From Cymodocea nodosa (lineage: Eukaryota; Streptophyta; Magnoliopsida; Alismatales; Cymodoceaceae): a stretch of 64,000 nt of DNA. Each line of letters begins with the position of its first letter. The stretch's first letter is position 1. Below, piece after piece: positions 23,890-34,900 of this stretch. A program made the position numbers and the translations under genes. A model generated the notes under the pieces. That model saw only the letters and a program-made list of their open reading frames with translations, was not told the DNA's origin and did not search any database. The DNA lies in assembly GCA_036874045.1 (NCBI GenBank), contig CM072335.1, positions 12,482,001 to 12,546,000 on the forward strand, written 5' to 3'.

Positions 23890-26800
23890 AATTGCAAAAT
23901 ATACAACAAACAGAAAACACAAATGTAAGAGAATTTAAAGAATGCACTTTAAAACTAAAAACAATGGAAGATCATAATCACGAAAATGATATACAAAAAC
24001 ATCATGAAAGTAACAAAAATCTGGAAGATGTATGTGTAACATTAAGATCTGGAACTGATATACCACCAAGAACTCAAAATGAAAATGATATGAAAGTGGA
24101 CAAGAGTAAAAATCAAAATGATAATGAAAATGTAATAGCTGAAAATCTAGAAATCACCAAAGAACAATTTGAATCTGCAATTGAAGCTAAAAATGATCAA
24201 ACAAATCAACTAAAAGAAAAAAAGTCTTTGAAATCAAAATCTTTAGCACCCTATCCTGAAAGATTACAACAAACAATTCCTGAAAGACAAGAAAAAATAA
24301 GAGAAATTTTTGAAAAAGTACAAGTTAACATTCCTTTGTTAGATCTATTGCAGAATATGCCACCTTGTGCTAAATTTCTGAAGGATTGGTGTACTAAGAA
24401 AAGAGAGCGAAAAGTTCTTAGAAAGGTCTCTTTAGCTGAGCAAAGTAGTTACCTATTTCTGCCACAAATTCCTAAAAAGTTATCTGATCTTGGAATCCCT
24501 GTTATATCATGCATCATAAGAAATACCATTCTAGAAAGAACCTTAATAGACTTAGGTGCAGGTATAAATGTTATGTCAAGTGATATATTTGCATCCTTAG
24601 GATTAGAAGGCTTAACTCGTACTAGTACGGTTATTCAATTGGCTGATAGAAGTATAAGATACCCTAGAGGAAAAATAGAGGATGTCTTAATTAAAATCAA
24701 GAATTTTATATATCCTATTGATATTGTAATTTTGGATTCCCAACAAATTAAGCATAAAAATAGTGATACATCTTTACTTTTGGGAAGGCCATTTTTAGCA
24801 ACATCAGGGGCTGTTATAAATTGTAAAACTGGAGTAATGAAGTTAGCATATGGTAATGATGATACTCAATTAAATATTTTCAAACCAGAAAGGTTTTAGG
24901 AGTTAGAAATGTCCTTACATACCATAGACTTTTTAGAGGATGAAGGAGATATGTTAGATGATGTGATTCAAGAAGAATTAAATAGGCAAATCAATTCTGA
25001 AACTTTAGAAGAAAGTGAAAGCATAAATATAAAAGGAGATCAGGAGAAATTAATTTAAAAAATGATGATGTTCAATTAGGAGCTCTAGCTTCTGATGGGC
25101 AGCATTTAGAATTAAAACATTTACCTCCTGAATTAACCTATATATTTCTGGAAGATAAACGGACCTGTCCAATCATTATTGCTTCATATTTGAAAGAGGA
25201 TCAAATAGCTAAATTAAAAGAGGTAATAAAAAGTTATAAAGAAGCAATAGGATGGACTATGACTGATATAAAAGGGTTAAGTTCAACTTTATGCTGTCAC
25301 CACATATATTTAGAAGAGAATGCTAAACCTGTTAGAATTCCTTAGAGGAGATTAAATCCAAACCTTAAGGAAGTAGTCAGGAAGGAAATAGTTAAATGGT
25401 TAAATAATGATATAATATATCCGATTTCTGATAGCTCGTGGGTTAGTCCAATCCATGTAGTTCCCAAGAAATCAAGATTAACAGTTATTAGGAATGAAAG
25501 TCAAGACTTGATACCTACTAGAATTCAATCAGGCTGGAGAGTATGTATAGACTATAGAAAGATGAATGTTGTGACTAGGAAAGATCATTTTCCCTTACCT
25601 TTTATAGATCAAATGTTGGAAAGATTAGCAGGGCAAGAATATTTTTGTTTCCTAGACGGGTATTCAGGGTATAATCAAATTCCAGTAGCATTAGAAGATC
25701 AAGAGAAAACAACTTTCACCTATCCTAATGGAACTTATGCTTTTAAAAGAATGCCATTCGGATTATGCAATGCACTAGCTACCTTTCAAAGGTGTGTGCA
25801 GGGCATATTTACTGGAATGACTGATGAATTTTTAGAAATATTTATGGATGCTTTTACTGTATATGGAAACTCATATGAAGTGTGTTTAAGCAATTTAGAC
25901 CAAATATTAAAACGCTGTGTGGAAAAAAATCTGGTTTTAAATTGGGAAAAATGTCACTTCATAGTTAAACAAGGAATAGTCTTAGGGCATGTTATTTTTA
26001 AAAAAGGGTTGGAAGTAGATAAAGCTAAAATAGAAGTAATTTCTAATCTACCAGAACCTAAATCAGTAAAAGATATTAGATCATTTCTAGGACATGCTGG
26101 TTTTTATAGAAGATTTATTAAAGACTCTAGCAAGATAGCTAGACCTTTAACTAATCTATTAAAAGATGTTTTATTTAACTTTGATAAAAATTGCAAGGAA
26201 GCATTTTTTAGACTTAAGACTAGCTTAATTTCAACTCCTATAATTCAAGCACCTAATTGGAACCATCCATTTGAATTAATGTGCGATGCTTCTGATTTTG
26301 CTGTAGGAGCAGTGTTAGGATAGAAAATAGAAAAATCTCATAGAGTGATTCATTATGCAAGCAAAACCTTAAATGATGCTCAAGTTAATTACACAACTAC
26401 TGAAAAAGAATTATTAGTTGTTGTGTTTGCTTTAGAAAAGTTTAGATCATATTTGATTGGAGCTAAAGTAATAGTATACACGGATCATTCAACTCTAAAA
26501 CATCTAATAAAGAAAAAAGAAACTAAACCTAGATTGATCCGATGGATATTATTATTGCAAGAATTCGATCTAGAAATTAAAGATAAAAAGGTTGTGAGAA
26601 TGTAGTAGCAGATCATTTACCAAGATTACAAATAGAAAAATCAAATATTGAAATTAAGGATAATTTTCCTGATGAACAATTAATGACCATCAACACAATG
26701 CCTTGGTATGCAGACATAGTTAATTACTTAGTTACTGGTTTAAGACCTAAGGATTGGAATAGACATGATAAGAAATTGTTTTTCTCAAGAGTAAAATATT

Positions 26801-28005
26801 ACTATTGGGAAGACCCTTACTTATTTAAGAAATGTCCTGATCTGGTTTTAAGGAGGTGTGTTCCAGAAACTGAATATTCGAGCATATTGTCTTTTTGTCA
26901 TGACCAAGCTTGTGGAGGACATTTTGGTTCAGGGAAAACTGCTACAAAAATTCTGCAATGTGGGTTTTATTGGCCAACACTATTCAAAGATGCTCATAAA
27001 TATTGCTTAAGTTGTTTAAGAAGTCAACAAATAGGAAGAATATCAAAGAGGAATATGATGCCTCTTAATCCTATTGTTGAGGTTGAAATCTTTGATGTGT
27101 GGGGAATAGATTTTATGGGTCCATTTCCTATATCTAATCAATTTAATTACATATTGTTGTGAGTGGATTATGTATCTAAATAGATAGAAGCTATTCCGAC
27201 AAAAACTAACGATAACAAAGTGGTAATACAATTTATAAGAACAAATATATATGCCAGATTTGGAATACCTAAAGCTATTATCAGTGATAGAGGAACTCAT
27301 TTCTGTAATAGAAGTTTTGAAGCCTTAATGATGAAATATGGAGTAAACCACAAAATTGCAACATCATATCATTCGCAAACAAGTGGACAAGTAGAAAGTG
27401 CAAACAAACAAATTAAATTAATCTTGAAAAAAGTAGTAAATCCTACTAGAACATATTGGGCTAATAGATTGATTGATGCACTTTTGGCTTATAGAACTGC
27501 TTATAAAACGAGCTTAGGTATGTCACCTTTTAGGCTAGTATATGGAAAAAGTTGTCATTTTCCTGCTGAAATAGAACATAAAGCTTATTGGGCATTAAAA
27601 ACTCTGAACACTAATTTAAATCAAGCTATTGAAAATAGGAAAATGCAACTAATTGAATTAGAAGAATTTAGAAATGAAGCTTATTCAAAGACTATAAGAG
27701 AAAAAGAGAAAATGAAATTCTAGCATGATAGAAAAATTATTCCTAAAAACTTTGAAATAGGACAAGAAGTACATCTTTATATGGCTAGACTCCATAACCA
27801 TCCAGGAAAATTAAGATCTAGATGGGCAGGACCTTACATAGTTCGAAATGTTTATCCTTATGGAACTATTGAAATTGAAAATCCTAAAAATCAAAGTATA
27901 TTTAAAGTAAATGGACAAAGACTTAAACCTATTCTGAAAACACCAAAAAGCTCCTTTGGAATTATAGAAGAAATCAGAGTAGAGGACTACTCGAGTTTTA
28001 CTTAG
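23890..28005 (+). pseudogene. pol: Gypsy B gag-C/pol: protease, RT, RNase H, integrase
   Basis: A Ty3/gypsy-order polyprotein. The gag C-terminus shows VTLRSGTD, LAPYPERL and KFLKDWCTKKRER. Protease has LIDLGAGINVMSSD, with DLGAG for the usual D-S/T-G-A. RT shows WRVCIDYRKMN and YSGYNQIP, but the catalytic block reads FMDAFT: the second Asp is Ala at 25850-25852, so this RT should be dead. RNase H includes [18 protein letters not shown] and VYTDHS. Integrase has a damaged zinc motif (CLSCLRSQQ, with Ser for Cys), [26 protein letters not shown] and a C-terminal RWAGPYIVRN chromodomain-less GPY module. Stops include TAG for CAG at about 26321 and TAG for TGG at about 27181. A one-base loss in an A run near 26588 shifts the frame. 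The upstream start is missing. Confidence 0.9.
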
Positions 28006-28500
28006 CAATAAATCAGTTTTTATGTTTATATATATATATATATATATATAAACATTAAAAATATATATAAAACATAAAAATAGTTATGGTTCAGCCGACT
28101 AGATCCATCTGTATGGCCGGAAAATTAAAAAGTATTTAGGTTTGACCGAAGCGTAGCATCGGTATGACCAGAACATTAAAAAAATATTGGTTTTACCGAA
28201 GCATAGTATCGGTTAAATCGGAAAAAAATTGTATATTAATTTTCAGAAAAAAATTTTGTTTTACCGAAACATAGTATCTGTTCAACCGAAAGAAAGATAA
28301 AAAAATAAAAAATATTTAGGTTTGATCGAAGCATAGTATCGGTTAAACCTGTAAAAAAAAAAAAAAAAAAAAGAAACAGAAAAACTACTCTCTGTAATAT
28401 TTTTATTATTATATTTGCTTGTACGGGGAGTCCGTTGAGTTACGCTTAACTCAACGAGCTTACTCCGTTAAGTCTTGAGTTAGTCAACGAGCTTAGTGCT
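28006..28500 (+). repeat. Spacer X of Gypsy B
   Basis: A TA run is followed by AAACATTAAAAATATATA and repeated ATCGGTT/ACCGA hairpins (CATAGTATCGGTTAAA-type units), an A20-like run near 28349, and a perfect palindrome CGTTGAGTTA-CGCT-TAACTCAACG at 28433-28456. It separates pol from the env-position ORF. Confidence 0.75.
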
Positions 28501-28600
28501 TATTTAAACTAAAACCTAGGGTTTTGGGGGCATTATACGACAAATCATTTAGAATCTAGAACAGTATAAATCAGAGCGATTACGTGCTGTTGTGTAACTC
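28500..28600 (+). promoter_or_regulatory. Possible internal promoter of the env-position ORF
   Basis: CTTATTTAAAC and CCTAGGGTTTTGG (containing TAGGGTTT, the reverse of the plant telo-box AAACCCTA) precede AGTATAAATC at about 28564, some 40 bp before the ATG. The Gypsy D copy also has TGGGCTTA, a site-II-like element. Telo-box plus site-II is typical of host growth-related promoters. Function here is inferred. Confidence 0.4.
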
Positions 28601-28604
28601 TACG

Positions 28605-30824
28605 ATGATGAAGATGACGCCTGAATTCTGGGAAGATGTTGATACATCAGAATTTCTGAAGGAATCAGAAGAGTGGCACACGCGGTAGAAGATTAGAAAT
28701 ACGACAAGAGAGAGAGAGCTACAGAAGGTAGAATCAGAACTTTTCAAGTTGAGAAGAGATTTAGTAGATATGGATATACGAATACCTCAAATAATGGAAA
28801 CACGAATCAGAATAGCAACATAAATAGCTGTAAGTAAGGAAAGACAAATAAGGCCAAGTAATGAAGTTGCCCTAGAATTAATCCAGCGTAAGTCCCGACT
28901 CTGGTTCAAAAGACGAATCTGTAGACAAGCTAAACGGGTGATCTGGGAGCAAGAAAGGAAAGCAAATGAAGAGGCAACTGAAGAACGGGAGGAACCAACT
29001 GCTGAAAGACCTGTTCCTGAGGAGCAGCAGTCTGGACCTTCAGTTCCACCATTTAAGCCATTGACACAAGCAGAAATGATGGGGCCTTCGACTGAAGAAG
29101 AAATAAGAGAATTTGTAGAACTGGTTCAAGTTGGAAAAAACCAAGGAGAATCAGAAGATTTGGCAGTGGCTAAAGCACATCTGGTGTTTGATGCATTGTA
29201 CAAAAAGAGGGCTGCAGAAAAGTTGAAAGCCCAATATAAAATTAAAGTGGAACAACATCAAGAAGCTACTGCCAGAACTGCTGTTAGAGATGCTGCAAAA
29301 GAAGCTGAAGCTGGTCCTTCGAGACCAGCAATTATTGGAAGAATTAAACAGGAAGAGCCAGTACCTGTGGTTCGAAAGCCTGCAGAGCCTATTTTTGTAG
29401 ATTTAATTTTAGAAGATGAAGAGGAAGAACACGCACAACTAATCAGAAAAAAGAAAGAAAAAGAAAAAGTGCCTGATTATAGAGAAATTAAATCTGAAGT
29501 ACCAATTTTTACAGGACCTGTGGAGCAGATTTTTATTAACCTTCTATCTGAATCTAAGGAGGAGCAGGAGGAGCAAAGAAAAGAAAAAAATCAGGCTGAA
29601 ATTAGTTTGCAGCCTGTACAAGAAGAAACAGAAATTAGGGCAGAAACTGAATTGCTTGTGACTCCATCCCAATCTGTTACAGAATCAGAAAGAACAGTAA
29701 CAGAACAGATTGGTAGTCAGGAGGAAGAAGAAAGAGTAGAAAATGAAGAGGCTGAAAGAAGCCATTTGGACAAAAATAATTTCACAGATTCCATTGAAGA
29801 GCAAGAAACTCTTCAGCAAATTATGGAAAGAATTCAAGACAGAGTGGAGAGTTCTACCGGCTCACCACCATAGACAGAAGCAAAAGCAAAAATTCAGGAA
29901 TCTGAAGAGAACGTCCAAATGCAGCCTATGCTTGAGGAAGAGCAAGAGCAAACCCCTCCGGAGCAACAAAGTCACCTTCCTGACCCGACTGAAACAACAA
30001 TTTTGAATGAAGTACATTTTTGTAGTCAGGAAGCTTATATCAAATACCAAGAAATAAGGGGTTACGATATTATTTACAGTAGACCAGTAAATTGGGATGG
30101 AATGCAAGAAATCAAAGATCTATTTGAATTCCAAGGTCTACTGCAATTTATATCTCAAGATAGAGGGCATGCAGTATATGAGAATTTAGTGCCCTGTTTC
30201 TATGCAAATTTAAGAGAAGGAGAATTAATTTCAAACGTGGAGGAAGCTGATGTACAGATAACACCAGAGCTTCTCTACAACATATTTGGTTTAAAGAATG
30301 AAGGAACAAAAATTTTGGAGGATACAACTGCAGTTGAATGGACTGAGCAACAAATTAAGGATTGTTTAGCTATCAATCCTAGTATGCCATTATTAAATAG
30401 ATTGAAGCATTTAAATGGTAAAGCACACATGATAGCTAACATTCTGATTAAGAATGTCTATCAACGACAGGGCCATGACATAGAATTAAGTCAATTTGTC
30501 AAATGGGCCACGTATGCAGTTGTAAATAAGATCCAAATAAATTGGTCTGCAGTTTTTATCTCCAAGCTGAAAACAGTAAAAAAGAAATTATTTTATGGAG
30601 ATTTGATTCCACTACTGATGGTGGATAGTATTGATTTCACTAAATGGACATCAAAAAGGATAAGATCTAGAACCATTTCAATGAAAGAATACAGAAATTT
30701 TGTAGCTACAGAATTAGTTGTACCTTCTGGAGAAATTGCAGGAGCAGTAGAGAGGATAAATCAATTAGAGCAGCAATTAGAAAAACTCCAGAAGGAAGTA
30801 GATGAACTTAGGCATAGAGATTAA
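28605..30824 (+). pseudogene. Large acidic env-position ORF (Gypsy B)
   Basis: One frame of 740 codons from ATG 28605 to TAA, interrupted by TAG (28686), TAA (28821) and TAG (29871). Gypsy D still has sense codons at the first two. The N-terminal half is Glu/Lys-rich, low-complexity and coiled-coil-prone. Two hydrophobic strings followed by acids, PIFVDLILEDEEE (about residue 261) and QIFINLLSESKEE (about 307), look like SUMO-interacting motifs. The C-terminal part (about residues 470-660: NLVPCFYANLREGE, ITPELLYNIFGLK) resembles the plant retrotransposon 'putative plant transposon/ATHILA ORF' type domain. A terminal helix RINQLEQQLEKLQKEVDEL may be a coiled coil. There is no signal peptide or convincing membrane segment, so an envelope role is not supported. 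Confidence 0.7.
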
Positions 30825-31541
30825 TTTGTATTGTTCGTCTACTTATGTAAAATTGTATGAAATTGTATGATGTACTTGTAATGTAATTGATTCATATTAA
30901 TGAATATAATTTTTCAGATGCAATTTTTATACTTATTTGAATGTGAAATGAATAGAATTTATTGAATATTATGTAATTTATGGATTTTATGAATATGTAA
31001 CAGATTTACAATTTGCTGAATGATATGATAACTACTTAAAAATTTCTGCATGTTATAAGGTAAAATGTAAATTCTGCATAACATAAAATGACCTGCAATT
31101 TAAATCTTTATATAATGTTCAGATTTAAATGTATTTTAATCAAAATGAGGCATTAATGACATAGATTTAACTTTATTACAGTTAGCAGAATGACAAAGAA
31201 AAATAAAAAAGAAAATAGAAAACTTACGAGAGTGAAACTTAGAAGTTGCCAAGTGTTAATTCAACGAAGTAATTCCGTTGAGTTAACCGTAACTCCACGA
31301 GGTCAGTAATATAATATAAGGTCACTCCGTTGAGTTATCTGTAACTCAACGAAGTTAGTCCGTGGAGTTAGCAACAGTAACCGACTATGTTCTGTTGAGT
31401 AATCTATAACTCAACGAGGTTAGTTCGTGGATTAAGCAGAACAGTTATTCTTTTAACCACAAACGAAACTTCGTCGGTTTAGCGGTTACCAAAAATTTGA
31501 AATTAGTAGTGGTACACGTACCCATTAAAACAGTAACCACA
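30825..31541 (+). repeat. Inter-ORF spacer with palindromes (Gypsy B)
   Basis: Noncoding, matching the Gypsy A and D spacers. It contains palindromes at 31276-31299 and 31328-31351 with variable 4-nt centres (ACCG, TCTG), and degenerate copies near 31390-31420. The palindromes cluster in the last 300 bp before the capsid ATG, a position that would suit a subgenomic promoter or RNA signal. Confidence 0.7.
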
Positions 31542-33114
31542 ATGCACGTTGCAAGAACGTGTCTTGCAATGAGATTTATTCACTTTATGGATGCGCAGTA
31601 TATATATGAAACAGAATGTTATTTACGAGTTACCAGCAATTTTAAGAGAAAGGAGAAAGCATTGGAGGAACTGGAAGGAGAAGCAGCTAATTCAACCTTC
31701 ATCCGACAACAAATATTTATAGAATGGAAAGCTTCAGACTGGTATGTAATTAATCTTTTGTTATTTATTTATGAGCACATGGACTCGTTCTCTAAGCACT
31801 AAACGATTAGTAAGAATAGCTATCCAGGAATTTTCATTGCAGAGGGGTACTGAAAAAATTTCTGAACTGAACTTTAACGAAATTCTTTGGGGTGTAGCTA
31901 ACCTTTCTTTAAAAGAGAACGTAGAGATGGCTGCTCCAATAGAAAAACCATTAGGAGAGATTCTGTATCCTGAATTAATTGATGAACATTCATGTATTCG
32001 ATTGCCAAACTTTGAGGGAGATAGGTTTGAACTGAGATCTAATTATATTAGTCAATTGCCACATTTTCATGGATTAGAAAGAGAGGATGCCTATTATTTC
32101 CTTAGAGAATTTAACAAAGTTTGTCAAATGATAAGAATGCCGAACATGAGTATAGATGCTATTAAACTTAGATATATCCCTTTTGCTTTAAAAGATACAG
32201 CTAAGAGATGGTTATATACTCTGTCACCTGATTCAATTTCTACATGGACTAAATTTTACTCTGTTTTTCTGGAAAAATACTATCCAACACATCAAACGAT
32301 TAAAAAGAAGAAAGAAATATTAATGTGTAGCCAAAAACAGGGTGAATCATTTTGGAAATATTTTGAAAGATTTAAAGATTTACTAACTCAATGTCCACAT
32401 CATGTAATGAGTAAAGCACAATTAATAGGCATAATTTATGAAGGCATAGATGTTTCAACGAAATCTTTATTAGAATCTACTTGTCAAAATGGATTTTTAA
32501 AATTATGTAGTGAAGAAGCATGGGCATATTTAGAAAATTTTGCAAAAAGAACTGCATAGTGGGAAAATTCGGCTGAAGCTATTGCAGATAAAAGATTATT
32601 GCCAAGAGGAATGCATGAAATAGATTCCAATACTATGCTTGAGGTGAAATTAAATGAATTAACAAAGAAAATAGAAGAGTTATCATTAAATCAAAAGCTA
32701 GCAAAAAAGAATACAAACATAAATGACTTAGATGTTATTTATGCTAGAAACCAGAGAGATAACTTGGGAAATTCTTATAATCCTAATTGGAGAAATCACC
32801 CGAATTTATCTTGGAGAAACAACAATTTCCAGGGAGGAGAAAATATAAATGAGAAGAACATAAGTTATGAAGTATTAATTGAACAAGGAGCTAGAATAGA
32901 GAAATTAGAAAAGATAATCCAACAAGTAAACAATCGTCTAGAATTTATATTTGGAAATACTGCAAATCAAAATCAGAATAGAAATATATCACTTAGATAG
33001 AAGGAACCAATGGAAGTTAGACCTACTAGAGGATTGCCAATACAAGCTATACCTAATCCTGTCAATAGAACGGTTAATGAAATTGAAACCTCTTTTGGGA
33101 GGGTAGCTGAATGA
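31542..33114 (+). pseudogene. gag: Capsid gag ORF with intron, downstream of pol (Gypsy B)
   Basis: This is the capsid half of an Athila-type gag. Exon 1 is 31542-31741 (starts MHVARTCLAMRFIHF, rich in basic residues and KEKALEELEGEAA). A GT-AG intron of 103 bp (31742-31844) joins in frame at a Trp codon to exon 2, 31845-33114. Exon 2 carries family strings FELRSNYISQLPHFHGLERE, AKRWLYTLSPDSISTW and GESFWKYFERFKDLL, then YNPNWRNHPNLSWRNN. It lacks the CCHC knuckle, which sits at the start of the pol block instead. TAG codons at 32557 and 32998 replace CAG seen in Gypsy D. Finding capsid after pol and after the env-position ORF is contrary to the usual gag-pol order. Confidence 0.8.
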
Positions 33115-33300
33115 AGCAGCATATCTGAAGCAACTATCTGTATGTATATATGTTTTATTTTAAGTTAATGGTATCGTAGAGTTAATTTTTAACTCAATGA
33201 ACTTAGTCTGTTGAGTTATGCCTTAACTCCACGAGGATGTAGTAGTTATATTAGTTTTTGTCTCTGCTAAATTTTTGTTTTTATTTTACAGAATCGACAA

Positions 33301-34438
33301 ATGGAATTAATGCAATTACCGTTGGATGCACTAAGGGAAATACTAAGTAACTTGTCAGCTAAAGATCTGTGCAGGCTGTGTTGTGTATCAAAGGAAATTA
33401 GACTATATTGAAGAAAAATATTTTCAGGGATTACAAGCTGCAAAAATGACTAAGATTAGAGATGGATTCATACGGAGGTCATTTAATCGTAGTTTAAATA
33501 CCCATGAATATCTGGCTATGGAAGAAACTACTGGAATTCCACCCAATGCATTAGAAGGAATGAATCATATTATGGGGATAGATGAAGGATTAATCATATA
33601 CAAGACGAGACCAAGGTATGCAAGTTTATCATTACCTGATATTTTGATAAGAAATCCTATAACAAGAGAATAATGGAATATAGGAAGACTTAATAGATTT
33701 GAAGCACCAACTATAAATTGTGGGTCAGCTTTAATATTTTCTGATAAAAATTCTGTAATTTCTGAAAAATTATATTATTGGAGACCTACAGGAAATTGGG
33801 GTGAAGATTTACGCTTAAGTGTGTATAATTTTCTGAACAGATCTTGGAATGAAAACATTATAATATATCTAGGACAGAAATCATTAATTAACCAAACACA
33901 TGTCATACTTGATGGATATATCTATTTAGTCACAGAGATATCATTAGCATATGGATCTGATTTATACATAGTGAGCATAAACAATTATGATGATTATATA
34001 GAAATTTTACCTGTACCGAGTGAAATAGCTAAACCACCATTTGCAGAATTTAATGAAATTCAAATAGGAATGTGGTATAATGAAGAAGATGATCCTACTT
34101 TATGTCTGATAAGATCGTGGGATGAACTGATGAAATTTCAAATATGGATTATGGAAGACATGAAGGAATGGAAGTGGGAAGAGGTGTATATTGAAATAGA
34201 TGTAGAAATAGAAACTGCTACATTACCCTGGAACCAAAAAGGATCCCTTTATGCATTACATATCATTAATGGTAATACACTCGTATTTGGAATTTATAAT
34301 ATATTACATGTTTACAAATTAAAAAGGAACATGAACTGCATTAAAACAGAATTAATAGCAAGAAGAACTATGCCTAAAAAGTTTGCTTGGACTAATACAT
34401 TTATTTCATTTGTTTCTACTTTTCAATCATGTTCTTAA
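33301..34438 (+). pseudogene. Captured F-box/FBA gene (Gypsy B)
   Basis: From ATG 33301 the protein starts MELMQLPLDALREILSNLSA, followed by KDLCRLCCVSKEI: an N-terminal F-box, the SKP1-binding module of SCF ubiquitin ligases. An F-box-associated (FBA-type) region follows, with IRNPITRE, INCGSALIFSDKN and NGNTLVFGIYNILHVYKL. A 2-bp loss near 33398 shifts frame and a TAA at 33671 replaces GAA; otherwise the frame runs to TAA 34436-34438 (about 378 residues expected). A likely 5' UTR intron, 33140-33291, has GTATGT and TTTTATTTTACAG ends and separates it from the capsid stop. The gene sits in the same place in Gypsy D, so it was replicated by the element. Confidence 0.85.
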
Positions 34439-34884
34439 GCTGTGATTTTGTGTGTTTAACGTGTGTATTCTGCATTTATTTTTAGAAAAAAAGAAGAAGG
34501 AATTTTGAAGTTTTTCATGTTCATTTTATAATAAAAAAAAAACAAACAAACAAAACAAAATATCAATCCAGTTTGTTGGTATTTGTTCTGGGAAACCAAT
34601 TGGCTTGCTTGTGAGCCACCAAAGGCATAGGAGTCTGGGTTCCACACAAGACACTGATTTATTAATATCTGTTAAATGTTATTTTGTTTTATATTCTGTA
34701 TTTATCTGGGAATGAAAAGTTTTTCAGAATCAAAAATCGGAATATGCAGAAAGAGATACAAATGGAACAAGGTATGTAACCAATTACTTATCCTGAATTT
34801 TAAATCAAACAAAACTTTATTCATGCTTGCTACAATTACTGTACTTATTGTCAAATCTTTTACATTGAAGACAATGCAAAATGT

Positions 34885-34900
34885 AGGTATGGGGGGGAGG
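34885..34900 (+). other. Internal polypurine tract
   Basis: AGGTATGGGGGGGAGG follows GACAATGCAAAATGT, a context common near the 3' end of plant Athila/Tat elements. The same tract is present in Gypsy C (about 40206-40224) and D (50296-50312), 1.3 kb before the terminal tract. Confidence 0.6.

Noticed and set aside
28605-30824. Calling the env-position ORF a viral envelope gene
   Set aside because: No signal peptide, transmembrane segment or cysteine-rich ectodomain is visible; only the position suggests it.
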